From: Oryzomonas japonica
Lineage (GTDB): Bacteria; Desulfobacterota; Desulfuromonadia; Geobacterales; Pseudopelobacteraceae
Assembly (NCBI RefSeq): GCF_008802365.1
Contig: NZ_VZQZ01000003.1
Coordinates: 1 to 64,000, forward strand
Length of the DNA stretch: 64,000 nt
Direction: 5' to 3'
Positions 52,807 to 61,697 of the stretch are shown piece after piece; position 1 is the stretch's first letter, and each line of letters opens with the position of its first letter. A model generated the notes under the pieces. The model worked only from the letters and a program-made list of their open reading frames with translations, was not told the origin of the DNA and made no database searches. The translations under genes and the position numbers were made by a program.

Positions 52807-55232
52807 GCACATACGCCGAACTGTTCAGAAGCATGGGGGGAGGGAGCGGGGCGGGACGCGACGAAGAGATTGAGATCGAGTCGCCGCCCCAGAATGAGTT
52901 CTGCCTCCTGTTCGTCGATGACGAAGAAGGGGTTCTGGGGGCATTGCGGCGCATCTTCATGGAAGAGAGCTATACCATCTTTACCGCCAACTCCGCCGCC
53001 GCGGCCCTGGAGATCATGGCGAGCCGCCCCATCCACCTGATCATATCGGACCACCGCATGCCCGGTATGACTGGCGCCGAACTGCTCAAAAAGATCAAGG
53101 AAACCTGGCCCGCCACCATCCGCATCATGCTGACCGGCTATGCGGACGTTAATTCGATCATGGGAGCGGTGAAGGACGGGGCGGTCTATAAATTTATCAC
53201 CAAACCTTGGAACGACGAGGATTTGCGCCTTACGGTCAGCCTGGCGTTGCAGCAGTACGTCCTGATGCAGGAGAATCGTCGCCTCAGGGATGTGGCCAAG
53301 CGGCAACAGGCAACGATCACCAAGTATGCCGGCCTGTTCGACGAAGGAAAGGGAATACTGGGGGACCTCCTGCAAAAAGAGGGGGCCGTCTCGCGTGAAG
53401 TCCTGCTGGCCGCCCAGCAGAAGAAGGAGCTGGACGAGTTTTTAGGGGATACGTTGGTGCGGCTGGGGATCATCACGGAGAATGCCATCGTCCGCGTCCT
53501 GCAAAAACACCTGGGAATCGATTTCATCGACCTGCGGGAGATGGAGATCAACCCGGCAACGGCAGCCGCCATTCCGAAGGATATCTGCGTGCGCCACCGC
53601 ATCCTGCCGGTAAAGCTGGAAGGGGGGCAGCTGACCTTGGCCATGGCCGATCCGTCGGACCTCATGCTGTGCGACAATATCAGCCGCATAACCGGTCTCA
53701 AGATCCTTCCCTACATAGCGCTTTCATCCGAGATCGGCGAGGCCCTGGCCAAACTGGCCGGCGGGAAGCCGGACACCGGGCTGGACGAGGCCCTGGACAT
53801 CGAACCTCTGGACGAGATCGATATCGTCATCGAGGAGGAAGAGGCCGAGGTCAGCGTTCAGGAACTGATAGGCTCCTCGAAAGTGCCGCCGGTGATCCGC
53901 ATCGTCAACGCCATCATTTCCGAGGCGATCCGCTACCGGGCCAGTGATATCCATATCGAACCCAAGACCAAGTACACCGTGATACGTCTGCGCATCGACG
54001 GCATGCTGCACAGCAAGATCAAGATCCCGTCGGACCTGCATGCGGCGGTTGTGTCGCGGCTGAAAATCCTGTCCAAGATGGACATCGCCGAGCGCCGTCG
54101 GCCCCAGGACGGCAGGATCACGGTCAAGGCCGGGGCGCGGATCGTGGATATGCGGGTTTCGTCCCTTCCCACCCTGAACGGCGAAAAGATCGTCATGCGC
54201 ATTCTGGACAAGAGCGCGGCCATCAAGAGCCTTAATGAACTGGGAGTGCTGGCCGACGATCTGCGCAAGATCACGGTGATGAGCAAGAAGCCCCAGGGGG
54301 TGATCATCGCCACCGGCCCCACCGGCAGCGGCAAAACCACCATGCTCTATTCCCTGCTGGCGGCCATGATGAACTCGACGCGCAACTTCGAGACCATCGA
54401 GGAACCGGTGGAATACTTCATGGAGGAGGCGAACCAGGTCTCGGTGCATGAAAAGATCGGCCTGAGCTTTTCCCAGGTGCTGCGCTCGACCCTGCGCCAG
54501 GACCCGGACGTCATCCTGGTGGGGGAGATTCGCGATCAGGATACGGCCGACGTGGCCTTCAAGGCGGCCCTTACCGGCCACATGGTGCTATCGTCCCTCC
54601 ATACCAACTCCGCCGTCGCCTCCATCACCCGTTTGATCGACATGGGCATCAAACCGTATATCATCGCCTCGGCGCTTGAGGGGCTCATCGCCCAGCGCCT
54701 GGTGCGTCAGGTCTGCAAGAACTGCGCAAAGCTCGTGCCTCCCGATAAGGACCTGCTGGAGATGCTGCGAGTGCCCGCCGGGTTCTTCACCGGCGGGGTC
54801 TTTGTGGGCAGCGGGTGCGATGTCTGCAATACTACCGGGTATCATGGGCGTATCGGCATCTTCGAGGTCTTCATCATGAACGATGATTTCCGCCAGTTGA
54901 TCGGCAGCGCCTATAAGGAAACCGAGGTGTTGGAACTGGCGCGCGCCAGCGGTATGCGCACCCTGCTCGAGGATGCCCTGGAAAAGGTTCGCTTGGGATG
55001 GACGACCATGGAGGAGGTGCTGCGGGTGATCGGCCCCAGCGTCTACCTGGAACAACCCTGTCTCCACTGCGGCCGCGCCATCGAGGCCAAGTTCGTGTTT
55101 TGCCCGTATTGCGGAGCGGTGAAGGAAAATCGTTGTTGGAAATGCCGTCTGCCGGTGGAGGTGGATTGGATTCACTGCCCCTTCTGCGGGGTGGCGCAGC
55201 AAGGCACTATGAAAGAGGGGGTGGACCGATGA
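52803..55232 (+). CDS. REC-MshEN-GspE/PilB ATPase-zinc ribbon fusion
   Basis: An 809-residue fusion. The receiver (about 30-150) has Asp83 in IISDHRMPGM and FITKPWNDEDL. An MshEN/GspE_N-like domain (about 210-300; FLGDTLVRLGIITENAIVRVLQ) matches the motif style of c-di-GMP-binding MshEN modules. A complete GspE/PilB secretion ATPase follows (about 360-720): Walker A GPTGSGKTT at 505-513, Asp box EEPVEYF, Walker B VILVGEIRDQDT, His box SSLHTNSA, and the tetra-Cys CKNC and CDVC. Two C-terminal zinc ribbons begin at C753 and C778. No pilin, PilC or PilT gene is near. Confidence 0.9.
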   Translation: MSTYAELFRSMGGGSGAGRDEEIEIESPPQNEFCLLFVDDEEGVLGALRRIFMEESYTIFTANSAAAALEIMASRPIHLIISDHRMPGMTGAELLKKIKETWPATIRIMLTGYADVNSIMGAVKDGAVYKFITKPWNDEDLRLTVSLALQQYVLMQENRRLRDVAKRQQATITKYAGLFDEGKGILGDLLQKEGAVSREVLLAAQQKKELDEFLGDTLVRLGIITENAIVRVLQKHLGIDFIDLREMEINPATAAAIPKDICVRHRILPVKLEGGQLTLAMADPSDLMLCDNISRITGLKILPYIALSSEIGEALAKLAGGKPDTGLDEALDIEPLDEIDIVIEEEEAEVSVQELIGSSKVPPVIRIVNAIISEAIRYRASDIHIEPKTKYTVIRLRIDGMLHSKIKIPSDLHAAVVSRLKILSKMDIAERRRPQDGRITVKAGARIVDMRVSSLPTLNGEKIVMRILDKSAAIKSLNELGVLADDLRKITVMSKKPQGVIIATGPTGSGKTTMLYSLLAAMMNSTRNFETIEEPVEYFMEEANQVSVHEKIGLSFSQVLRSTLRQDPDVILVGEIRDQDTADVAFKAALTGHMVLSSLHTNSAVASITRLIDMGIKPYIIASALEGLIAQRLVRQVCKNCAKLVPPDKDLLEMLRVPAGFFTGGVFVGSGCDVCNTTGYHGRIGIFEVFIMNDDFRQLIGSAYKETEVLELARASGMRTLLEDALEKVRLGWTTMEEVLRVIGPSVYLEQPCLHCGRAIEAKFVFCPYCGAVKENRCWKCRLPVEVDWIHCPFCGVAQQGTMKEGVDR

Positions 55233-55798
55233 ATGACACCATTTTGTTGGTAGACGACGAACCTAATGTCCTTACCGCGCTTACCCGGTCGCTGATCGAC
55301 GAGCCGTATCAGGTCCTGACTGCGCCGAGCGGCGACAAAGCCCTGGAGATGGTGGCCGCCATGCCGGTCAAGGTGATCGTCTCCGATGAGCGCATGGCGG
55401 GCATGAGCGGGTCGCAACTGCTGGCCGAGGTCCGCCGCCGCTTTCCCCCGGTCATCCGTATCCTGCTGACCGGTCACGCAACCCTGGAAGCGGCAATGCG
55501 GGCGGTCAACGAGGGGGAGATTTATCGTTTCTTCACCAAGCCGTGGGATGAACCGCTTTTGAGGTTTGCGCTACGGTCGGCCATTGAGAAATACGACCTG
55601 GAGGCGGAGAATAGAAGGCTTCTGGCTACCGTCAAGAGCCAAGCCATGGAAATCAAGGTTTTGGAGCGGCGTTATCCCGGCATCAGCAGGGTGGCGAAGG
55701 ACGGCAGAGGCAGTTTTATCCTGCCTGACATACCTGATGACGATATTGCCCGGATACTTGAGGAGTGCGAAAAGGAGGCCCATGCCTTGACCGACTGA
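55229..55798 (+). CDS. Receiver-domain protein
   Basis: A 189-residue protein: receiver (ILLVDDEPNVLTALTRSL; Asp in VIVSDERMAGMSG; Lys in FFTKPWDEPLL) followed by a coiled coil and a short tail without a known output domain. The ATG overlaps the fusion ATPase stop (ATGA). It may act as a phosphate sink or an adaptor for the ATPase; that is inference. It is the last gene of the signalling cluster. Confidence 0.88.
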   Translation: MNDTILLVDDEPNVLTALTRSLIDEPYQVLTAPSGDKALEMVAAMPVKVIVSDERMAGMSGSQLLAEVRRRFPPVIRILLTGHATLEAAMRAVNEGEIYRFFTKPWDEPLLRFALRSAIEKYDLEAENRRLLATVKSQAMEIKVLERRYPGISRVAKDGRGSFILPDIPDDDIARILEECEKEAHALTD

Positions 55799-56068
55799 CC
55801 AGGAGCAGCTCCGCCAATTCCTCCATGACAACAACGACTGGTATGATGAAGGTTCTTTTCTGACTGAGGGTTGCATCGATAAAAACATTAGGGGGTGTCG
55901 CATCAGAAAGGACACCAGAAAGACCATTGTCGCGCAGTATGACGGATGCATTGAAGCGTAAACTCGAAACACTTTTTGCTCCACTTTACGAGTGTTACAG
56001 CAATCCGCATGAGTCGTTAAAATATGGAGGGTGTAAAAAATATTATGTACATGACCGCGAGGGGTTAG
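55799..56068. other. Intergenic remnant DNA upstream of IS256 fragment
   Basis: Composition is lower in GC. A short plus-strand ORF from 55939 (MTDALKRKLETLFAPLYE) looks protein-like but ends within 200 bp in the IS fragment. GGAGGGTGTAAAAAATATTATG at about 56025 could be an IS256-type terminus. No complete gene is visible. Confidence 0.35.
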
Positions 56069-56935
56069 AGGTTCGAGACCCCAGAGGACCTGATAGGCGA
56101 GAACGGCCTTTTGAAGGAGCTGGCCAAGCGCTTGCTTGAGCAAGCCATGCAGGTCGAAATGACCGACCACCTCGGCTATGCCAACAACGCCCCAGTCGGT
56201 AAGAACAGTGGCAATTCCCGCAACGGCAACTACAGGAAAAAGGTGAAGGGCGACTTCGGCTAGATCGATCTAACCGTACCCCGTCACCGTAACGCCATCT
56301 TCGATCCGGCCATCATTCCCAAGGGTGAGAGCCGCTTCAAAGGTTTCGACGACAAGATCATCTCCATGTATGCCCGTGGGATGACCACCAGGGACATCCA
56401 GACCCACTTGGAAGAGATGTACGGGGTTGAAGTCTCACCCACGTTCATCTCCCAGGTCACGGAAGTTGTAACCGAAGAAGTCAGGCTCTGGCAGAACCGT
56501 CCCCTGGACGACATCTATCCCATTGTCTACCTGGATGCCGTCAGGATCAAGGTCAAGCACAACGGTTCCATCGTCACCCAGGCGGTGTATCTGGCCATAG
56601 CCGTTACCATGGAAGGGGTTAAGGATGTGCTCGGCATGTGGGCCGCCGAGACCGAAGGGGCCAAGTTCTGACTTTCCATCCTGACCGAATTGTAGAACCG
56701 GGGCGTGAAAGATATCCTGATCGCCTGCGTGGATGGCCTGAAAGGCTTTCCTGAAGCCATTGAGGCTGCCTATCCGTTTTTTGAACTCCACCATCTCGGA
56801 AACGGCCAAGGAACTGGTCTTCGACATCTGCTACTCAAAAGATGTTCTCTGGAACATGTATTCCGTTCTCGGATGCCTCCTCTTGACCGGAGCCATCAGG
56901 AACTCGAAATAGTGAGCAAAAAAGTTTGCTGAGCG
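56069..56935 (+). pseudogene. IS256-family (mutator) transposase, decayed
   Basis: The reading frame TPEDLIGENGLLKELAKRLLEQAMQ through EMTDHLGY and RNGNYRKKVKGDFG is IS256-type. It carries in-frame stops at 56262 (TAG), 56668 (TGA) and 56693 (TAG). Between them are the recognisable IIPKGESRFKGFDDKIISMYARGMTTRDI and PIVYLDAVRIKV with the catalytic Asp. The 5' end is missing, and after [11 protein letters not shown] the sequence switches to an unrelated frame ([21 protein letters not shown]) that ends at 56937. The DNA from 56938 to 57092 shows nothing recognisable. Confidence 0.85.
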
Positions 56936-57092
56936 TCACGCTTGGGGAGCCGGTACGGACTCGAATCTTATTTAGCGATTTGAATATCGATTTTGTTTGC
57001 GAAACGGTCTGACATGCGGCAATCAAGCTGCTACTAATTTAGTGTGAAGCCCAAATGGCTCTGGAATGGTAACAGGCTTATATTTATAAATA

Positions 57093-57120
57093 AGAAAGGC
57101 GGCCGCTTGGCCGCCTTTCT
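57093..57120. terminator. Bidirectional intrinsic terminator
   Basis: AGAAAGGCGGCC-GCTT-GGCCGCCTTTCT is a perfect 12-bp stem with A and T tracts, just after the BioD-like gene on the minus strand. Confidence 0.8.
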
Positions 57121-57138
57121 CAATTGAAGCGTATATCC

Positions 57139-58281
57139 TCATGCCGCCTGGGCAAGGGGCATCTTGTCGATTGCCGGCGGCGCGCCGGTTTCGAGAAGCG
57201 TCTCTATGGCGTCGAAGTCGATGACCTTCTCTGCCTGGCTGGTTATGAGCGAGATCTTTTCGGTGTCTTCGGCCGATATCTTGGAAACGTGGCCGCTCAG
57301 CGCAGTGAAGGCCTCGGCCGTGGTCTGCTCGATGCGGATATAGGGGATGCCGCTGTCGTCGATGATCCGCTGGGTGATGGCCGACACCGGTGCATGTCCG
57401 GGAATGACCATTCCGGCGATCAGTTTGTGAAAGGAAGGGATGTTGTACAGCGACGAGAGGGTGACCAGGAGCTCGTCTCGGGAACTCGTGGAAATCAGCA
57501 TGGTCGATTCCCGCAGGTTGTCGATGACCTTCTGGGAGGAGGCGGCACCCAACTGGAAGTGATGGATGATGCGCATCTTCTTGTTCTGGTCCCCCATCAA
57601 CGGCCGTTCGAGCAATTTGGCGACATTTTGCAGCGTCGGGTCGGCCAGGACCGGCGAGTAATCGAAGGCCCCGCAAACCCGGATCTGTTTGCTCTCGAAA
57701 TAACGTTCCAGGTAGGAAAGGGACGATGCGCGCTTTTCCGCCAGCAGCTTGTTGACCAACAGCATGCGCACATCTACGCCCTCCTGCTCATACAACGCCA
57801 GATTGAGCCGCACGGAATCGATAACGTTGCCGATGCCCCCGCCCGCCACCATCACGACCGGCGCATCCAGCAGCTTGGCCATGTCGGCATTGTTGAGACC
57901 GATGACCGAGCCGACGCCTCCGTGGCCCGCCCCCTCGATCAGGAGCAGATCGTAGCGCGATTCCAGCTCCCGGCAGGCCGTGGCAACCTTCTCCATGGCC
58001 CACTCGCGGGACAACTCGCCGTCCACAAATTTTTTGGTGGCGCCTTTGCCGATAACCAATGGCGACATGAGGGCGATCTCGTGCTCCAGGCCAAAGACCT
58101 GGGCCATCAGGGCCGCGTCCTTGTCCACGATGACGCCGTCGAACTCAAAGCATTTGGGACCCAGCGGCTTGATATAACCGACCCGTTCATACCGCTGCCG
58201 CGCCAGATGCATCAGCGAGAGGCTGATGGTGGTTTTACCGCAGTGCTGGCCGGTGGCGGCGATGAAGAGTTTTTTGCACAT
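57139..58281 (-). CDS. BioD-like P-loop/DRTGG domain protein
   Basis: About 380 residues. The N-terminal part is a dethiobiotin-synthetase-like P-loop NTPase (FIAATGQHCGKTTISLSLM; LLIEGAGHGGVGSVIG), and the C-terminal part is a DRTGG-type domain (about 215-330). This is the arrangement of the N-terminal regulatory region of long phosphotransacetylases, here as a separate protein without the Pta catalytic domain. It may be a nucleotide-dependent regulator of acetate metabolism; no pta gene is in the window. Start 58281 follows AGGGAG; the frame is open 10 codons further. Confidence 0.85.
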   Translation of the reverse strand: MCKKLFIAATGQHCGKTTISLSLMHLARQRYERVGYIKPLGPKCFEFDGVIVDKDAALMAQVFGLEHEIALMSPLVIGKGATKKFVDGELSREWAMEKVATACRELESRYDLLLIEGAGHGGVGSVIGLNNADMAKLLDAPVVMVAGGGIGNVIDSVRLNLALYEQEGVDVRMLLVNKLLAEKRASSLSYLERYFESKQIRVCGAFDYSPVLADPTLQNVAKLLERPLMGDQNKKMRIIHHFQLGAASSQKVIDNLRESTMLISTSSRDELLVTLSSLYNIPSFHKLIAGMVIPGHAPVSAITQRIIDDSGIPYIRIEQTTAEAFTALSGHVSKISAEDTEKISLITSQAEKVIDFDAIETLLETGAPPAIDKMPLAQAA

Positions 58282-58477
58282 GGACGGATACTCCCTGAAC
58301 GTACAAGACATGCGTATAACACGTTAAGTATAGCGATCGCCCGCGTCATTACCAATTACGTATACCTGTAGACGTGTATACGATTGCGGCTGGCGGCCGG
58401 CAAAATCCGGTGGCCGGCGTTCCGTCTCGTGCTATAGTGGCGACGTCACGTGGTGTGATGCGCGAAAGGAGCTTCCC

Positions 58478-59137
58478 ATGGATATTCTGCTGGATGGTGT
58501 GGAGGTGCGGGTTCTCGGCTGTCTGATCGAGAAGGAGATGACCACGCCGGAGTATTATCCCCTGACCCTGAACGGGCTCACCGCTGCCTGCAACCAGAAG
58601 TCGAACCGCGACCCGATCATGGCCCTGACCGAGGATGAGGTGGTTCGTGCCCTGGACGGGCTGCGGTTCAAGCAATTGGCGGTGGTTTCGGCCGACGGCG
58701 GGCGGGTGCCCAAATACCGTCATATCCTGGCGGAGAAGCTGGGGCTGGTGCCGGCCGAACAGGCCGTTGTCTGTGAAATGATGGTGCGCGGTCCCCAGAC
58801 CGTGGGGGAGTTGCGTACCCGAGGGGAACGGATGCATCCTTTTGCCGATCTGGCTGCGGTGGAGGAGGTGCTGAGGGAGTTGATGGCGCGGGAAACACCG
58901 CTGGTGACGCGCCTGCCCCGTCAGTCGGGGCGGAAGGAATGCCGTTATGCCCAGCTTTTTGGCGGCGAACCCGAACCCGCGCCGGGTGAAGGCGCCCCGC
59001 CGCCCGAAGCGGCCCGGCAGCGGGTGATGGCGGAGCATGAACGGATCGGGAGGCTTGAAGAGGAGGTCGCCCTCCTGCGGGCCGAGGTGGCTGCCCTGCG
59101 CCAGGCGGTGGAGGAGTTCAAGGCTCAGTTTGAGTAG
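58478..59137 (+). CDS. yceH: YceH family (DUF480/UPF0502) protein
   Basis: A 219-residue protein of two winged-helix domains: VRVLGCLIEKEMTTPEYYPLTLNGL and the central CNQKSNRDP are diagnostic, and RGPQTVGELRTRGERMHPF is in the second domain. It ends in a coiled coil. The role is not established. TATAGT at about 58434 may be a -10 element. Its last 20 nt overlap the end of hflX, which converges from the other strand. Confidence 0.92.
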   Translation: MDILLDGVEVRVLGCLIEKEMTTPEYYPLTLNGLTAACNQKSNRDPIMALTEDEVVRALDGLRFKQLAVVSADGGRVPKYRHILAEKLGLVPAEQAVVCEMMVRGPQTVGELRTRGERMHPFADLAAVEEVLRELMARETPLVTRLPRQSGRKECRYAQLFGGEPEPAPGEGAPPPEAARQRVMAEHERIGRLEEEVALLRAEVAALRQAVEEFKAQFE

Positions 59138-60839
59138 TGGTCCCGAAATCGGTCTGCTCGGATGGCCAGAAGCGTCGCTGCAACTCCTCCAGCAGCGGCG
59201 CCAGGCTCTTCCGGTCCCGGGCCGAGATGGTCAGCCCCCCCGTGGTGCGGGCAACCTGGCGCACCTTGAGGAAGGCCACCGTGTCCTTCTTTTTCAGGTC
59301 GTTCAGGATGTCGGCCTTGTTGAAGACCAGCAGTTCCGGTTTTTCCCCCAACCCCAACTCCCCCAGAATGGCCCGCACCTGGGCGATCTGATCCTCGAAG
59401 CGGGGATTGGCCGCATCTACCATGTGCAGCAGCAGGTCGGCGTCCTGCAACTCTTCCAGGGTGGCCTTGAAGGCCCCCAGCAGGGAGGCGGGCAGGGAAC
59501 GGATGAAGCCGACCGTATCGGTGATGATCACCTCCCGCTCACGGGGGAAGCGCAGGCGGCGGGTGGAGGTGTCCAGGGTGGCGAAGAGCAGGTCTTCGGT
59601 AAAGACCTCGCTCTGGGTCAGGGCGTTGAGCAGGGTGGATTTTCCAGCATTGGTGTAGCCGACGATGGAGATGATCGGCACGCCGGCCTTGACCCGTTGG
59701 CGGCGGCGCTGGTCGCGGCCCCGGGAGAGTTCCTTCAGCTCCCGCTCCAGGCTGGCGATACGGTCGCGGATACGGCGGCGGTCGGTCTCCAGCTTGGTCT
59801 CGCCCGGTCCGCGTCCGCCGATGCCCCCCATGAGGCGCGACATCTGCACGCCCCGGCCGGTGAGGCGCGGCAGCAGATACTTGAGCTGGGCCAGTTCCAC
59901 CTGGACCTTGCCGTCCAGGCTCTTGGCCCGGCGGGCAAAGATGTCCAGGATCAGCTGGCTGCGGTCGATGACCTTTAGTTCGGTCATGGCCGAGATGGAA
60001 CGGATCTGGGCTGGCGTCAGCTCCTGGTCGAAGACCAGCATGGTGGCGCCCCGTTGGAGGGCGCGGATGACCACGTCGCGCATCTTCCCCTCGCCCATGA
60101 GGAAGCGGGGGTTGAGCTTGCGGGGGCGCTGGATGAAGGTGTCCAGCGCCTCGATGCTGGCGGTCCTGGCCAGTTCGCGCAGTTCGGCGATGGAATCCTC
60201 GGCATCCTGGCGCGTCCCGCCGGTGGTGACCGAGATCAGGATGGCGCGCTCCAGTGCCTCGCCGCCCCGGCTCGTTGTACGTACGGCCCGCTCCAGGTCG
60301 GCTTCCAGCTCGGAAAAGAAATGGCCGCAGTCCAGATCGATGCGATCAAGCGGCGCCACGGGACCGGTAACGGTGGAGGGGCCGCCGTGGGCCGGGGAGA
60401 GGTGTGCTATCTGGGCGGAGATCTGTTGCCGTTCCGGGGTGAAGAGCAGGGCGGCCAGCAGGTCGAGGCGCAGCAGGGCGAGGTCGGTGATATCGTCTTC
60501 GCTGACCGGTTCGTTCTTGAGGTGGGTGTGGATCAGGCGCAGCCCCCGCAGCGGATGCTTGCCCAGGGGATAGTCCCGCAGTTCGGGGATAACGAGCCCC
60601 TTTTCGTCCCCCACGACGACGTATTCCACCATGCCCTGGCGGTTGACCAGGATGCCGAGCTGACGGCGGATGTCGGAGGATATCTCCACGAGGCGGGCAG
60701 CCAGTTCGGAGGAGCAGAACTCGGCCGGCGGGACGCGCCTCCGGTAGAGACGTTCCAACGCCTGGATCTGGCTTTGTTTGAGTCCTGCAAGATTGCCGTA
60801 AGGTTCTTTGATGGGAAGGCTCCGGGGACCATCGGGCAA
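59118..60839 (-). CDS. hflX: HflX ribosome-associated GTPase
   Basis: A 573-residue GTPase that splits or rescues ribosomes under stress. The N-terminal ND1 domain includes the glycine-rich GIGGRGPGETKLETDRR. The G domain has P-loop GYTNAGKSTLLNAL, G3 DTVGF and G4 NKAD. About 150 extra N-terminal residues precede the usual start, as in other members from this group. The only in-frame start is TTG 60839, which lies in the 3' arm of an 18-bp perfect hairpin, with AAAGGTGG as a possible ribosome-binding site in the 5' arm. It follows fabI by about 32 bp. Confidence 0.93.
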   Translation of the reverse strand: MPDGPRSLPIKEPYGNLAGLKQSQIQALERLYRRRVPPAEFCSSELAARLVEISSDIRRQLGILVNRQGMVEYVVVGDEKGLVIPELRDYPLGKHPLRGLRLIHTHLKNEPVSEDDITDLALLRLDLLAALLFTPERQQISAQIAHLSPAHGGPSTVTGPVAPLDRIDLDCGHFFSELEADLERAVRTTSRGGEALERAILISVTTGGTRQDAEDSIAELRELARTASIEALDTFIQRPRKLNPRFLMGEGKMRDVVIRALQRGATMLVFDQELTPAQIRSISAMTELKVIDRSQLILDIFARRAKSLDGKVQVELAQLKYLLPRLTGRGVQMSRLMGGIGGRGPGETKLETDRRRIRDRIASLERELKELSRGRDQRRRQRVKAGVPIISIVGYTNAGKSTLLNALTQSEVFTEDLLFATLDTSTRRLRFPREREVIITDTVGFIRSLPASLLGAFKATLEELQDADLLLHMVDAANPRFEDQIAQVRAILGELGLGEKPELLVFNKADILNDLKKKDTVAFLKVRQVARTTGGLTISARDRKSLAPLLEELQRRFWPSEQTDFGTTTQTEP

Positions 60840-60868
60840 AGGTGAAAATCCACCTTTGCCCGATGGTC
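60827..60868. repeat. Perfect 18-bp inverted repeat at fabI-hflX junction
   Basis: GACCATCGGGCAAAGGTG, a 6-nt loop, and its exact complement. On the minus strand it starts 4 nt after the fabI stop and contains both the hflX start codon (TTG) and a Shine-Dalgarno-like AAAGGTGG in opposite arms. No T-run follows, so it is not an ordinary terminator. Confidence 0.75.
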
Positions 60869-60871
60869 ACA

Positions 60872-61642
60872 TTATAGGCCGATTACGTTATAGCCGCCGT
60901 CCACGTAGTGTATCTCGCCGGTCACGCCACTGGCCAGCTCGCTGCACAGGTAGACCGCGGAGCGGGCCACGTCCTCCTGGGTGATGGTGCGGCGCATGGG
61001 GGCCTTGGACTCCACGTGGTTGAGGATGTGGATAAAGCCGTTCACGCCGGAAGCGGCCAGCGTACGGATGGGGCCGGCGGAGATGGCATTGACGCGGATA
61101 CCCTCGGGACCGAGCGCCTCGGACAGGTAGCGTACGGATGCCTCCAGGGCCGCCTTGGCAACCCCCATGACGTTGTAGCTCGGGAATACCTTCACGGCGC
61201 CGTGGTAGGTAAGGGTCAGCGCCGCAGCGTTGCGCCCCTGCATCATCGGCTGGGCCGCCTTCAGTATGCCGAGGAGGGAATAGACGCTGATGTCCATGGC
61301 GGTGGCAAAACCCTCGCGGGTGGTATTGACGATGGTTCCCTTCAGCTCTTCCTTGTTGGCAAAGGCTACGGCGTGGACAATAATGTCGATGCCGTCCCAC
61401 CGTTTGCCCAGTTCCGTGAATACCGCCTGGATATCATCGTCACTGGTGACGTTGCAGGGAAGGACCGCCGCGGCGTTCAACGATTCGGCCAGCGGCCGGA
61501 CCCGTTTTTCGATCGCCTCGTTGGCATAGGTAATGGCCAGTTCGGCCCCCTGCTCATGAAAAGCCCGGGCTATGGCCCAGGCAATGCTTTTTTCGTTTGC
61601 GACCCCGAAAATCACTACTTTTTTGCCATGCAACAACGGCAT
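60872..61642 (-). CDS. fabI: Enoyl-ACP reductase (NADH), FabI
   Basis: The last step of the fatty-acid elongation cycle. A 256-residue SDR fold with the FabI-type glycine motif GVANEKSIAWAIA, the catalytic Tyr/Lys pair in TYHGAVKVFPSYNVMGVAKAAL, and SAGPIRTLAASG near the substrate loop. The ATG start is conventional. hflX lies downstream and is probably cotranscribed. Confidence 0.96.
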   Translation of the reverse strand: MPLLHGKKVVIFGVANEKSIAWAIARAFHEQGAELAITYANEAIEKRVRPLAESLNAAAVLPCNVTSDDDIQAVFTELGKRWDGIDIIVHAVAFANKEELKGTIVNTTREGFATAMDISVYSLLGILKAAQPMMQGRNAAALTLTYHGAVKVFPSYNVMGVAKAALEASVRYLSEALGPEGIRVNAISAGPIRTLAASGVNGFIHILNHVESKAPMRRTITQEDVARSAVYLCSELASGVTGEIHYVDGGYNVIGL

Positions 61643-61697
61643 CTCTCATGTCCTCCGATTCGTATTGGTGCGGTGAATAGTACAATAAAACGGTTGC

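Noticed and set aside
56060-56092. tRNA T-arm-like GGTTCGAGACCCC
   Set aside because: It lies in the IS256 transposase frame (FETPEDL), and no acceptor or anticodon stems can be formed around it.
60533-60832. ATG 60832 as the hflX start
   Set aside because: It is in a different frame and gives an Arg/Ser-rich peptide, not HflX.
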